Origin: an uncultured Alphaproteobacteria bacterium
GTDB lineage: Bacteria > Pseudomonadota > Alphaproteobacteria > RF32 > CAG-239
Length of the DNA stretch: 49,525 nucleotides
Direction: 5' to 3'
Assembly (NCBI GenBank): GCA_944391515.1
Contig: CALXTW010000013.1
Location: 1 to 49,525, forward strand
The notes under the pieces are model-generated. The model had not been told where the DNA came from. It did not search any database and worked only from the letters and a program-made list of their open reading frames with translations. Positions 17,241 to 24,562 of the stretch are shown piece by piece; position 1 is the first letter of the stretch; each line of letters starts with the position of its first letter. Both the position numbers and the translations under genes were made by a program.

Positions 17241-17354
17241 TTAAGCATCAAGTTGAGAGAAAAAATAATCCAACAACTTGAGAAGTCCAATCCAAAATAG
17301 AAGGGCGAGCGTATATCCTCCTACTATTACAGCGCTAATCTCCCAGGGTGTCAT
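17241..17354 (-). CDS. Small membrane protein, 37 aa
   Basis: Begins MTPWEISAVIVGGYTLALL and ends SQLDA. One hydrophobic segment of about 20 residues is followed by an amphipathic tail, as in single-span membrane micro-proteins. Its ATG overlaps the TGA of the upstream micro-gene (ATGA), which suggests translational coupling. No own Shine-Dalgarno. Resembles the size class of type I toxins or small regulatory membrane peptides, but no family is recognised. Confidence 0.5.
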   Translation of the reverse strand: MTPWEISAVIVGGYTLALLFWIGLLKLLDYFFSQLDA

Positions 17355-17467
17355 ATTAATTCTTGCTTTTTAAAAGATGAAAAACAAGAACTAATTCCAA
17401 CACCAATCATCAAAATAAAACCGATGAAAAAAGGAGCTGCACAAAGATACAAAATAATCTCTTTCAT
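17351..17467 (-). CDS. Small membrane protein, 38 aa
   Basis: Begins MKEIILYLCAAPFFIGFILM, one hydrophobic span of about 20 residues, and ends SSFKKQELI with a positively charged tail. A longer in-frame reading starts at a TTG at 17539, but that TTG is part of a likely -35 box, so the ATG at 17467 is preferred. First gene of a two-gene unit with the 37-aa protein (4-base overlap). No recognised family. Confidence 0.5.
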   Translation of the reverse strand: MKEIILYLCAAPFFIGFILMIGVGISSCFSSFKKQELI

Positions 17468-17510
17468 ATTGCAAAAAATTTTTGAGTTAATAATAAATTG
17501 TTTCAACAAC

Positions 17511-17539
17511 AAATTACCACTAAAGCAACTTTTCGTCAA
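17511..17539 (-). promoter_or_regulatory. Promoter of the micro-protein pair
   Basis: On the minus strand TTGACG (17534-17539) is separated by 17 bp from TAATTT (17511-17516). Predicted start about 7 bases further, leaving a leader of roughly 35 nt before the 38-aa ORF. Confidence 0.45.
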
Positions 17540-17572
17540 GAGAAGTAAGATGTTTTTTTTTACACAAAAAAA

Positions 17573-18388
17573 CTATCTTCCGCCACTGCTTCTTCCTTGT
17601 CCGCCTCTTGATGTGCTGGCTCTTTGTTGCGCTGCCCGCTGCTGAGCTTGTTTGGCTGCTTGTTGAGCTTGTTTTTCTTGTTGTTCCTTGAGTTCTTTTT
17701 CTTTTTTCAACCGCTCTTGTCTGAGGCGTTCTTTTTCTTGCTCGCTTCTGGCTCGTTCCTCTTCTTCTCTCAGACGGGCAATTTCTTTTTCCTGTTCGAG
17801 CTGTTTTTCCTTTTCTTTTTGCGAACGCTCTTTTTCTTCGCGTTTACGCTCTGCTTCTTTTTGTTTTTCTCGCTGTTCTTTACGGTCTTCATTGGTCTGA
17901 ATTTCTTCTTCAACTTCTTGGATGGCCGATTCCTGCATTCTGCTGAGTTTGGCTTTGGGGCCTTTTTTCTTCTGCGCTTTTGCAATCAGAGCTTGACGTA
18001 AATTTTTGAAAAAACGAGACCGAAATTCGTGCAGCACTTTGCGAATGATTTTAATCAAAGCTGCGCGTTTGAGTTTTTCATATTGTCGGCTTTGTGCATA
18101 TAAAACTTCTCTCATCATTTCTTTTTTGAGTTTGTCTCGGTTTTGTCGCAGATTGTAATTGAGTTGCAACATAATGTCTTTTTTGAAGGCATCTTTCTCT
18201 TCTTCATCAAAATCATCTAAAACGCTATCTTCAAAAGCACGCTTTTGTGCGGAAATTTGTTGTAATTCCTTAAGATGACGGTCTCTGAGGTAAGTCAAAA
18301 ATTGCCGCAATGAAACAATTGTCAATAAGGCAAAAGCCAAAACAATCAATGTTGCAATAAACCAATATTTTTCAATCTCAATTAACAT
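17573..18388 (-). CDS. Membrane-anchored coiled-coil protein, 271 aa
   Basis: Residues 9-27 form one membrane span (WFIATLIVLAFALLTIVSL); the rest is charged and probably cytoplasmic. Residues 55-150 are Lys/Arg/Gln-rich helices, and 155-245 is a long, nearly uninterrupted Glu/Arg/Lys/Gln coiled coil. The tail is low-complexity Ala/Gln followed by Gly/Ser/Arg (RGGQGRSSGGR). No enzyme motif. A scaffold or tether role is plausible but not shown. No operon partner upstream; the micro-proteins follow on the same strand after a gap with their own promoter. Confidence 0.75.
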   Translation of the reverse strand: MLIEIEKYWFIATLIVLAFALLTIVSLRQFLTYLRDRHLKELQQISAQKRAFEDSVLDDFDEEEKDAFKKDIMLQLNYNLRQNRDKLKKEMMREVLYAQSRQYEKLKRAALIKIIRKVLHEFRSRFFKNLRQALIAKAQKKKGPKAKLSRMQESAIQEVEEEIQTNEDRKEQREKQKEAERKREEKERSQKEKEKQLEQEKEIARLREEEERARSEQEKERLRQERLKKEKELKEQQEKQAQQAAKQAQQRAAQQRASTSRGGQGRSSGGR

Positions 18389-18431
18389 AAGGGCAGAATG
18401 CCAAAAAAAGATAAATAATTGCTTAAAGTCC

Positions 18432-18460
18432 TTGACTCTTATAAATTAATCTTATATAAA
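18432..18460 (+). promoter_or_regulatory. Promoter of ffh
   Basis: TTGACT (18432-18437), 17-bp spacer, TATAAA (18455-18460). The predicted transcript would have a leader of about 185 nt before the ffh ATG at 18652, containing the structured segment 18514-18561. Confidence 0.6.
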
Positions 18461-18513
18461 CCAACTAAATTATTTATATGATTTTTTCATATTGAAACGA
18501 GTATTGATAATAA

Positions 18514-18561
18514 CACGCCAAGGCGTGCCGCCAGTCAGCGAGGGTTCGCACACTGGCGTGC
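18514..18561 (+). other. GC-rich structured segment in the ffh leader
   Basis: Two adjacent hairpins stand out in an AT-rich region. First, cacgcc-aa-ggcgtg (18514-18527). Second, a two-tier stem with gccagt/actggc (18530-18535 with 18552-18557) enclosing gcga/tcgc (18538-18541 with 18546-18549) around ggg(t). A weaker ggagc/gctct hairpin follows before the ffh start. No T run, so not a terminator. Could be a leader regulating ffh, a small RNA or an intergenic palindrome. Confidence 0.4.
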
Positions 18562-18651
18562 AACATTTTATGTATATAGCCTTGGTGATGAGAAAGGAGC
18601 AAAAAGCTCTGGTCAAAAGTAATGATTTACTTGAAATCGGGGCTAAAAAAG

Positions 18652-20043
18652 ATGTTTGATGCACTGAGTGAAAAATTAAGTGCCGCTTTTTCAAAAATCA
18701 CCTCTCGCGGTGTATTGAATGAAAAAGACATAGACGAGGCAATGCGCGAAATTCGCGTTGCTTTGTTGGAGGCTGACGTTTCACTCCCCGTTGTCAAAAA
18801 CTTTATTGCTCAGGTAAAAGAGCAGGCTTTAGGTGAAAAGGTTGTTAAGTCAATTCAACCGGGGCAAATGGTTATCAAAATTGTCCATGATGAATTGGTT
18901 AAACTTTTGGGCTCAACCTCTTCGGAGCTGAATTTTAATGCGGTTCCTCCGGTTTGTATCTTAATGGTTGGTCTGCAAGGTTCCGGTAAAACCACGACTT
19001 CGGCTAAAATCGCCAATCGCCTGAAAAACAAAAAGAAAGTATTGCTCGTTTCATTAGATATATACCGTCCGGCCGCTCAAGAGCAATTAGCTCAACTGGC
19101 AAGTCAGATAGGAGTTGATGCTTTGCCCATAATCAAGGGTGAAAAACCATCTGAGACGACAAAGCGTGCCATATCTGAGGGCAAAAAGGGCGGTTATGAT
19201 GTCATTATTTTAGACTCTGCTGGTCGTCTTCATATTGATGATGACTTAATGCAAGAGGTAATTGAGGTCAAAAAAATCGCCTCTCCGACGGAAACACTTT
19301 TGGTGGCAGATGCCATGATTGGTCAAGATTCCTGCACAGTCGCCAAAGAGTTTAATGAAAAAGTCGGTATTACCGGTATTGTTCTGACCAGAATAGATGG
19401 TTCGGCACGCGCCGGTGCGGCATTGTCCATGAAAATGGTTGCCGATGTTCCGATTAAGTTTTTGGGAACGGGCGAAAAGATTGCCGAATTTGAGGAGTTT
19501 CATCCTGACCGCTTGGCGGGCAGAATTTTAGGGCAAGGCGACGTTGTTTCTTTGGTTGAAAAAGCCATTGAAAATGTTGATAGAGACGAAGCCGAAAAAA
19601 TGGCCCATAAGATGATGAAGGGCAAATTTGATTTAGAAGATATGCTCTCTCAACTCAGACAAGTTCAAAAACTTGGCAGCATGGGAAGTTTGTTAGGGTT
19701 AATCCCCGGTCTTTCCAAGTTCAAAACCCAGATTGAGCAAGCCGGTATCGGTGACAATCTGATAAAAAGACAAGAAGCAATAATTCTTTCCATGACCAAG
19801 TCGGAGAGAAGAAATCCCGACCTGATAAAGGCCTCTCGCAAAAAGAGAATAGCCTTAGGGGCAGGGGTTGAAGTTCATGAAGTGAACAAGTTGCTCAAAT
19901 CATACGAGCAAATGTCCACCATGATGAAAAGAATGGGCAAAATGGGAGGCCTTGGCTCATTAATGGGAAAAGGCATGCCCAATTTGCAAAACAATCCGCT
20001 CAATAAGATGTTAGGCGGAATGGGTAACAAATTTCCGTTTTAA
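18652..20043 (+). CDS. ffh: Signal recognition particle protein Ffh (SRP54)
   Basis: 463 aa. Binds signal sequences of nascent membrane proteins together with SRP RNA and docks to FtsY. The N domain is residues 1-90, the GTPase G domain has GLQGSGKTTT, DSAGRLHID and TRIDGSARAGAAL, and the M domain is the Met-rich C-terminus (MMKRMGKMGGLGSLMGKGMP). An upstream in-frame ATG at 18622 exists, but the family start MFDALSEKL at 18652 is preferred. It precedes rpsP by 41 bases and probably forms one transcription unit with the ribosomal operon. Confidence 0.95.
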   Translation: MFDALSEKLSAAFSKITSRGVLNEKDIDEAMREIRVALLEADVSLPVVKNFIAQVKEQALGEKVVKSIQPGQMVIKIVHDELVKLLGSTSSELNFNAVPPVCILMVGLQGSGKTTTSAKIANRLKNKKKVLLVSLDIYRPAAQEQLAQLASQIGVDALPIIKGEKPSETTKRAISEGKKGGYDVIILDSAGRLHIDDDLMQEVIEVKKIASPTETLLVADAMIGQDSCTVAKEFNEKVGITGIVLTRIDGSARAGAALSMKMVADVPIKFLGTGEKIAEFEEFHPDRLAGRILGQGDVVSLVEKAIENVDRDEAEKMAHKMMKGKFDLEDMLSQLRQVQKLGSMGSLLGLIPGLSKFKTQIEQAGIGDNLIKRQEAIILSMTKSERRNPDLIKASRKKRIALGAGVEVHEVNKLLKSYEQMSTMMKRMGKMGGLGSLMGKGMPNLQNNPLNKMLGGMGNKFPF

Positions 20044-20084
20044 GCCATAACGGGAGTTTTAATTTTAATTTAAGGAGAATATAA

Positions 20085-20465
20085 ATGGCAGTACGTATCA
20101 GACTATCTCGCGGCGGTTCTAAGAAACGTCCTTTCTACAAAATTGTAGTGGCCGATCAAAGAGCACCTCGCGATGGTAGATTCATCGAAAGATTAGGTTC
20201 TTACAATCCACTTTTGCCGAAAGATCATGCAGAGCGTTTGGTATTGAACCAAGATAAAGTAAAAGAATGGTTAGGCAAAGGTGCACAACCGACCGAAAGA
20301 TTGCAAAAATTGTTTGCTAACTTGGGTCTTTGCGCAGCTCCTGCTATGCGTGAACAACCGAAAAAATCTGCTCCTAAAGCTAAAGCTCAGGAACGCATGA
20401 AAGAAAAAGAAGAAAAAGCCAAAGCTGCTGCTGAAGCTGCTGCCGCTGAATCTTCTGCTGAATAA
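20085..20465 (+). CDS. rpsP: 30S ribosomal protein S16
   Basis: 126 aa; the conserved S16 core is residues 1-85 ([22 protein letters not shown] onward). Residues 90-126 form a Lys/Ala/Glu-rich extension ([19 protein letters not shown]) beyond the usual 80-90 aa length, seen in various alphaproteobacteria. RBS aaggag 8 bases before ATG. First gene of the rpsP-rimM-trmD-rplS cluster. Confidence 0.97.
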   Translation: MAVRIRLSRGGSKKRPFYKIVVADQRAPRDGRFIERLGSYNPLLPKDHAERLVLNQDKVKEWLGKGAQPTERLQKLFANLGLCAAPAMREQPKKSAPKAKAQERMKEKEEKAKAAAEAAAAESSAE

Positions 20466-20518
20466 GCAATTACCAACAAGTGACGTTTTATTAATATAAT
20501 TATGAGGACGCTTTAAGT

Positions 20519-21067
20519 ATGAAAAAAAATCGTCGAATTTGTCTGGGAGCAATCGTTGGTGTTCACGGAATCAAGGGCGAGGTGAAGGTTAAGAGTTTTA
20601 CCTCCAAAGATTCCAACCTGGATAAATACGGCGCAGTTGAAAATGAAGCGGGTGACCGCAAGTTCGAGCTTAAAGTGGTTGGGCATTCAAAGGAATTGCT
20701 TCGGGTAAAAATCAAAGGGGTAGATGACCGCACCACGGCCGAAACTCTGATTGGCACAAGTTTTTATATCAATCGCGATGTCTTGCCCGAAATATCCGAC
20801 AAAGATGAATTCTACGAAGCGGATTTGATTGACCTCAAGGTCAAGACCAAGTCCGGAGAAGAGGTTGGTCGTGTTGCCGGATTATACAATTTCGGAGCCG
20901 GAGAAATTTTGGAGATAAGGCTAAAATCCACCCACAAGTTGGAGATGATACCTTTCAACAAAGCATATGTTCCGGAAATCAATGTCGAACAAGGTTATAT
21001 TATTGTTGAATCTGTGATGCTCAACTTCATGGAAGATGAGGATGACGAGGAAAGTGATGAAGGTTAA
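20519..21067 (+). CDS. rimM: Ribosome maturation factor RimM
   Basis: 182 aa. Assists 30S head assembly by binding S19. N-terminal RimM beta-barrel with GAIVGVHGIKGEVKVKSFT, then a PRC-barrel segment (FYEADLIDLKV ... GEVGRVAGLYNFGAGEILEI). The acidic tail [11 protein letters not shown] is typical of alphaproteobacterial RimM. RBS gagg upstream. Overlaps trmD by 11 bases. Confidence 0.95.
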   Translation: MKKNRRICLGAIVGVHGIKGEVKVKSFTSKDSNLDKYGAVENEAGDRKFELKVVGHSKELLRVKIKGVDDRTTAETLIGTSFYINRDVLPEISDKDEFYEADLIDLKVKTKSGEEVGRVAGLYNFGAGEILEIRLKSTHKLEMIPFNKAYVPEINVEQGYIIVESVMLNFMEDEDDEESDEG

Positions 21068-21746
21068 AGTCTTTACCATATTTCCGGAGATATTCCCGGG
21101 TTTTTTGGGATATTCTCTGACCGGCAAAGCTCTTGATGAGGGTAAATGGTCGCTTGAAACCGTAAACATTCGGGATTATGCGACGGACAAGCACGGTTCG
21201 GTAGATGACACACCTTGCGGAGGCGGTGCCGGCATGGTAATGCGTCCGGACATTTTAGGGAGTGCGTTGCACGCCAATTATAATGGCGGACGGCTTATTT
21301 ATATGAGCCCGCGAGGCAAGCCTTTAACTCAGTCATTGGTCCATGAGCTGGCAAGAGAGGATAATTTATCCATTATCTGTGGCCGGTTTGAAGGTATAGA
21401 CCAACGAGTTCTAGATGCCTTTAATGTTGAGGAGGTCAGTATAGGCGACTATATCCTGACCGGCGGTGAACAAGCCGCACAGATTATGTTAGACGCGGTT
21501 ATTCGCTTATTACCCGGAGTATTGGGCAATGCGGATTCCGTGGTAGATGAAAGCTTTGAAAACGGGTTGCTGGAACATCCCCAATATACCAGACCCATTG
21601 AATGGGAGGGCCGATCTGTTCCAGATATACTTCTGAGCGGACATCATCAAAACATCGCCAAATGGCGCAAAGAACGCTCGCTTGAAATAACAAAACAACA
21701 ACGGCCGGATCTTTTGCAGAAATATCTTGATTCTCAGAAGGTTTAG
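21057..21746 (+). CDS. trmD: tRNA (guanine-N1)-methyltransferase TrmD
   Basis: 229 aa. Methylates G37 of tRNAs. SPOUT-fold motifs include [12 protein letters not shown], the SAM-knot region YMSPRGKPL and [11 protein letters not shown], and the [14 protein letters not shown] segment. Start chosen at ATG 21057 ([15 protein letters not shown]), the family start, with gagg 8 bases upstream; an earlier in-frame ATG at 21036 inside rimM is less likely. Confidence 0.96.
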   Translation: MKVKVFTIFPEIFPGFLGYSLTGKALDEGKWSLETVNIRDYATDKHGSVDDTPCGGGAGMVMRPDILGSALHANYNGGRLIYMSPRGKPLTQSLVHELAREDNLSIICGRFEGIDQRVLDAFNVEEVSIGDYILTGGEQAAQIMLDAVIRLLPGVLGNADSVVDESFENGLLEHPQYTRPIEWEGRSVPDILLSGHHQNIAKWRKERSLEITKQQRPDLLQKYLDSQKV

Positions 21747-21783
21747 GTATATAAACGAAAAAAAATCGAAAAAGGATAAGATT

Positions 21784-22179
21784 ATGAACATTATCGAAAA
21801 CATTGAAAAAGAGCAGATTGAAAAGCTCACTGCCGGCAAAAATCTGCCGAACTTCAAACCGGGTGACACCTTAAAAGTTCACACCAAAGTAAAAGAAGGC
21901 GATCGTGAACGTATTCAAGTTTATGAAGGTGTTTGCATTGCTCGTAAAAATGATGGCTTAAATTCATCTTTCACCGTACGTAAAATTTCTTTCGGTGAAG
22001 GTGTAGAGCGTGTATTCCCGCTGTATTCTCCGAATGTAGCAAAAATCGAAGTTGCACGTATCGGTAAAGTGCGTCGTGCTAAAATGTACTTCTTGCGCGC
22101 ATTGCGTGGTCGTTCAGCTCGTATTGCCGACGACTTGGCAGCAGCTGCAAAAGCACGTGAAGATTCTTCTTCCAACTAA
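21784..22179 (+). CDS. rplS: 50S ribosomal protein L19
   Basis: 131 aa. [15 protein letters not shown] followed by [28 protein letters not shown] and [21 protein letters not shown] are characteristic of L19; the C-terminus is [18 protein letters not shown]. Start at ATG 21784, preceded by aaggat. Last gene of the operon, followed by a terminator. Confidence 0.97.
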   Translation: MNIIENIEKEQIEKLTAGKNLPNFKPGDTLKVHTKVKEGDRERIQVYEGVCIARKNDGLNSSFTVRKISFGEGVERVFPLYSPNVAKIEVARIGKVRRAKMYFLRALRGRSARIADDLAAAAKAREDSSSN

Positions 22180-22197
22180 GGTTGCACAAGATAATCC

Positions 22198-22227
22198 AAA
22201 AGCCGCCCTTTGGGACGGCTTTTTTTG
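22198..22227 (+). terminator. Terminator of the ribosomal operon
   Basis: An 11-bp stem aaaagccgccc/gggacggcttt with a 3-nt loop is followed by a T7 run, about 20 bases after the rplS stop. Confidence 0.92.
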
Positions 22228-22298
22228 TATCCTTCTTAAATAAACTTTAAGGCTTCCTCAAGCAGTTATCAATAGTTGTTGATATATTTATTTGCGTC

Positions 22299-22390
22299 TT
22301 GAAAATTGTGTTGCGTTTTGTCATAATACAAAAGCCACTTGGGGAAAGTGTGCCTAAAATCCGAAGATTAAACTCTTCGGATTTTTTTTT
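22299..22390 (+). ncRNA. Leader RNA copy 1: promoter, conserved hairpin and terminator
   Basis: Promoter TTGAAA (22299-22304), 17-bp spacer, CATAAT (22322-22327). The predicted RNA starts at about 22334 with GCCACTTGGG, a 9-nt loop and CCTAAA (TTGGG can pair with CCTAA). A strong intrinsic terminator follows (stem 22358-22367 with 22374-22383, T9). Then come 34 bases and the start of an orphan gene with RBS aaaggag. The same 5' motif, spacing and order occur on the minus strand at 29245-29346. Transcription would normally yield a ~57-nt RNA; read-through would express the gene. Confidence 0.6.
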
Positions 22391-22423
22391 GTTGTAAATT
22401 TGTAAGAAAAGAAAGGAGATAAA

Positions 22424-22708
22424 ATGCCTAAAAGAAGAAATAATAACTGCTCTGCAAAAAGTGTTATTAAAAAGTTTAATGAACTTAAATATATGACAGA
22501 TATTTCTCATACAATATCAACAGGAAATAAAGTTGTTGATAAAGCCATTGCCAAATATGGAGCAAAAGTTTCCAGAGTTGTGGTAAAAAATCCCATAGCT
22601 AAATTAGCAGTAAAAATGAGTGAAAAAGCATACCCGTATATTGAAAAAGGTGGTGCAAATATTGCCAGAGCAAAAGTAGCATATAAAGAAGCTTGTAAGA
22701 AAAAATAG
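22424..22708 (+). CDS. Hypothetical basic protein, 94 aa
   Basis: Not recognised. Very Lys-rich at both ends (MPKRRNN ... KEACKKK), no signal peptide; the middle has Ala/Val-rich helices. RBS aaaggag 8 bases before ATG. It sits immediately behind leader RNA copy 1, so its expression probably depends on read-through of that terminator. The next gene is 60 bases downstream. Confidence 0.65.
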   Translation: MPKRRNNNCSAKSVIKKFNELKYMTDISHTISTGNKVVDKAIAKYGAKVSRVVVKNPIAKLAVKMSEKAYPYIEKGGANIARAKVAYKEACKKK

Positions 22709-22767
22709 TTGATTATGATAAATAAAAACTTATACTTAGATTTATAACGACAAAAGGAGTATCAACA

Positions 22768-23166
22768 ATGAAATTATGGTCAAAAGAAGCTTTATCTCTA
22801 GGCGGAATATATTGTGTTTTAGATACTCCTTTTTTGTTTTTACAGACCCCTATAACTGAAAACATTGGCCTAATTTTATTTTCGATATTTATTATATGTA
22901 TGTTTCTGCTATATTGGTCGAAATTTTCTTTATATATTGAAAATCAAATCACCAAATTTCCTAATATTTCTTATTATCTGATATCTATTGGCTGGATACC
23001 ATATTTTGTTATTATTGGGATTATCTGTTTTATTGGCATAGCTGCAGCTTTTGCTTGGGATGAAGATACCATCGAAAAAGTAGCCAACATTTTTAATGCT
23101 ATCTGTATATGGGGTGTACCCGTTTCTCTTGGTATAGCATATCTAAGAGCAAGAACTATAAAATAA
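22768..23166 (+). CDS. Hypothetical integral membrane protein, 132 aa
   Basis: Four probable membrane segments: about 10-28, 33-50 (GLILFSIFIICMFLLYW), 68-95 (YFVIIGIICFIGIAAAFAW) and 107-125. No family recognised. RBS aaaggag before ATG. Follows the 94-aa basic protein and is likely in the same transcript. Confidence 0.7.
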   Translation: MKLWSKEALSLGGIYCVLDTPFLFLQTPITENIGLILFSIFIICMFLLYWSKFSLYIENQITKFPNISYYLISIGWIPYFVIIGIICFIGIAAAFAWDEDTIEKVANIFNAICIWGVPVSLGIAYLRARTIK

Positions 23167-23189
23167 CTAAGAGATAATACTCAATTCAC

Positions 23190-23589
23190 AGATTGCCCAA
23201 CCTGAGGCATGTCTCGTTAGAGCCCAAAACAGAGTTGACTTTTGTAACCAAAAATCGATTGGACTGGTAGTCTTTTGTGGCCTAAACTAAAGAAAAGGTA
23301 GAATAAAATGCGTGAAAGAAAATAAAATTTTACATCACGCATTAATAGGACTTTACAAAATTCAGAGAAACTTATAACCTAACACCAGATATATCAAGCA
23401 TATATCCGGGGCGTCGAAAACCCTAAATTACACAAGTCGCTAGCATACGACTGAAAAATAATGCCGATTTCTGTCATGGACGGATGTCGGCGAATAAGGT
23501 CTTGGCCAAATAAGCCGAGCTGTTTTTATCTATGAACGGTTTTCGAACATCCGCCCGCCTTTTACTTAAGAAAGTGCGGGTTTTGTTTT
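23190..23589 (+). ncRNA. Stem-rich non-coding region ending in a terminator, function unknown
   Basis: The 446 bases between 23167 and 23612 have no credible ORF but a series of complementary segments: aatgcgtga/tcacgcatt (23307-23315, 23335-23343); ccagatatat/atatatccgg with one mismatch (23385-23394, 23400-23409); agtcg/cgact (23435-23439, 23448-23452); cggatgt/acatccg (23481-23487, 23547-23553) enclosing cggc/gccg (23488-23491, 23514-23517); and a terminator stem cccgc/gcggg with T run (23554-23589). The lipoprotein ATG is 24 bases after the terminator. It could be a stable RNA or a long leader. It does not match tmRNA, RNase P or SRP RNA consensus that I can recall. Confidence 0.4.
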
Positions 23590-23612
23590 AACTTTTATAT
23601 AAGGATGTTCAA

Positions 23613-24028
23613 ATGAAAAAACTGTTTTTAATTTTAACTTTGGGAATTTTTGTCGGATTTTTAAGCTCATGTGCTACCATTATGAGGGAAACAATCAATC
23701 TATCCCGATTAGAGCCAATGTTGAAGATGTACAAATCAAGATAACAGATAAAAAAGGAAATGTTGTTTTTGAGGGCACAACCCCGACAACCATTAATCTC
23801 AAAACATCTGCCGGCGGATATTTTGACCCGCAAAAATACGAAATTACAGCCTCTAAAGATGGCTTTAAAACGCATAGCTCTGTAATCGATTGGCATGTGA
23901 GCGGTTGGTATTATGCCGGAAATTTGGTAATTGGCGGACTAATCGGTTATCTGATAATTGACCCTTTGACGGGAGATATGTATTATTTGGATGAAGAAGT
24001 AAATCTGAATATGCAACCGAGCAAATAA
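23613..24028 (+). pseudogene. Lipoprotein gene with a one-base frameshift
   Basis: From ATG 23613 (RBS aaggat) the frame gives a lipoprotein signal peptide MKKLFLILTLGIFVGFLSSC with lipobox LSSC, then CATIM and 22 more codons to a stop. The rest of the protein lies in another frame, from about 23681 to 24028: NQSIPIRANVEDVQIKITD, then FEGTTPTTINLKTSAGGYF and a C-terminus with a hydrophobic GNLVIGGLIGYLIIDPLTG. This resembles small lipoproteins with a PEGA-like domain. Adding one base in the GGG run at 23686-23688 joins the frames. Either a true mutation, a phase-variable run or a sequencing error. Confidence 0.7.
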
Positions 24029-24033
24029 TAAAA

Positions 24034-24057
24034 AAGGGCGGAGATGTTTCCGCCCTT
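24034..24057. terminator. Bidirectional terminator
   Basis: Nine-bp stem aagggcgga/tccgccctt with a 6-nt loop, A-rich before and T-rich after, between the convergent lipoprotein gene and smpB. Confidence 0.85.
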
Positions 24058-24067
24058 ATTTCTAAAA

Positions 24068-24553
24068 TTAGCGATTGCTGGCCAGAATACGTTGCTTATC
24101 GCGATTCCAATCTCTTTCTTTTTGGGTCTCGCGTTTGTCAAAGAGCTTCTTGCCTCGTCCTAAGCCGATTTCAAGTTTGGCGCGCCCTTTATTGTTAAAA
24201 AAGAGGTTAATCGCCACCAAGGTTGCGCCTTTGCGCGACAATTCGCTGATGATGTTATTGATTTCTTTTTTTGTAAGCAAAAGTTTTCGGTCTCTCTTTT
24301 CGGCATGGCTTTGGTAGCCTTTATTTGCGTACTCGGCAATAAACATATTCGAGATATAAAGTTCGCCGTCTTTTTCAATACCAAAAGCATCATTAATATT
24401 TGCATGCCCGAGTCTGAGAGATTTCACTTCAGTTCCGGTTAACTCAAGTCCCGCCACAAATTTTTCACTGATTTCATAGTCAAAGAAAGCGCGTCTGTTT
24501 TGAGCCACGCTTCCTGTACTAATAAAATCAGACTTTACTGCCTTTTTAGCCAT
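24068..24553 (-). CDS. smpB: SsrA-binding protein SmpB
   Basis: 161 aa. Binds tmRNA and delivers it to stalled ribosomes. Family signatures: AQNRRAFFDYEISEKFVAGLELTGTEVKSLR near the N-terminus, NINDAFG, YISNMFIAEY, and the C-terminal GRGKKLFDKRETQKERD followed by a basic tail. First 10 bases downstream of bactofilin on the same strand. No ssrA gene is recognised in the window. Confidence 0.96.
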   Translation of the reverse strand: MAKKAVKSDFISTGSVAQNRRAFFDYEISEKFVAGLELTGTEVKSLRLGHANINDAFGIEKDGELYISNMFIAEYANKGYQSHAEKRDRKLLLTKKEINNIISELSRKGATLVAINLFFNNKGRAKLEIGLGRGKKLFDKRETQKERDWNRDKQRILASNR

Positions 24554-24562
24554 AACCAGTGC

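Noticed and set aside
17624..18001. Phe/Leu/Ser-rich plus-strand ORFs opposite the coiled-coil gene
   Set aside because: Low-complexity translations arising from the antisense of a Lys/Glu/Arg-rich coiled coil.
18514..18600. 4.5S SRP RNA next to ffh
   Set aside because: The conserved GGAAGCAGC-type SRP loop is absent; only generic hairpins are present.
23190..23589. Possible tmRNA (ssrA), including a permuted alphaproteobacterial form, near smpB
   Set aside because: No tag-coding segment ending in Ala-Ala and stop, no T-arm TTCRANTC with CCA end, and no conserved tmRNA 5' domain could be found on either strand.
23680..23692. Programmed -1 frameshift at GGGAAAC in the lipoprotein gene
   Set aside because: The heptamer is in the wrong phase relative to the upstream frame (GG-GAA-AC), so slippage there would not join the two frames; a mutation or error is simpler.
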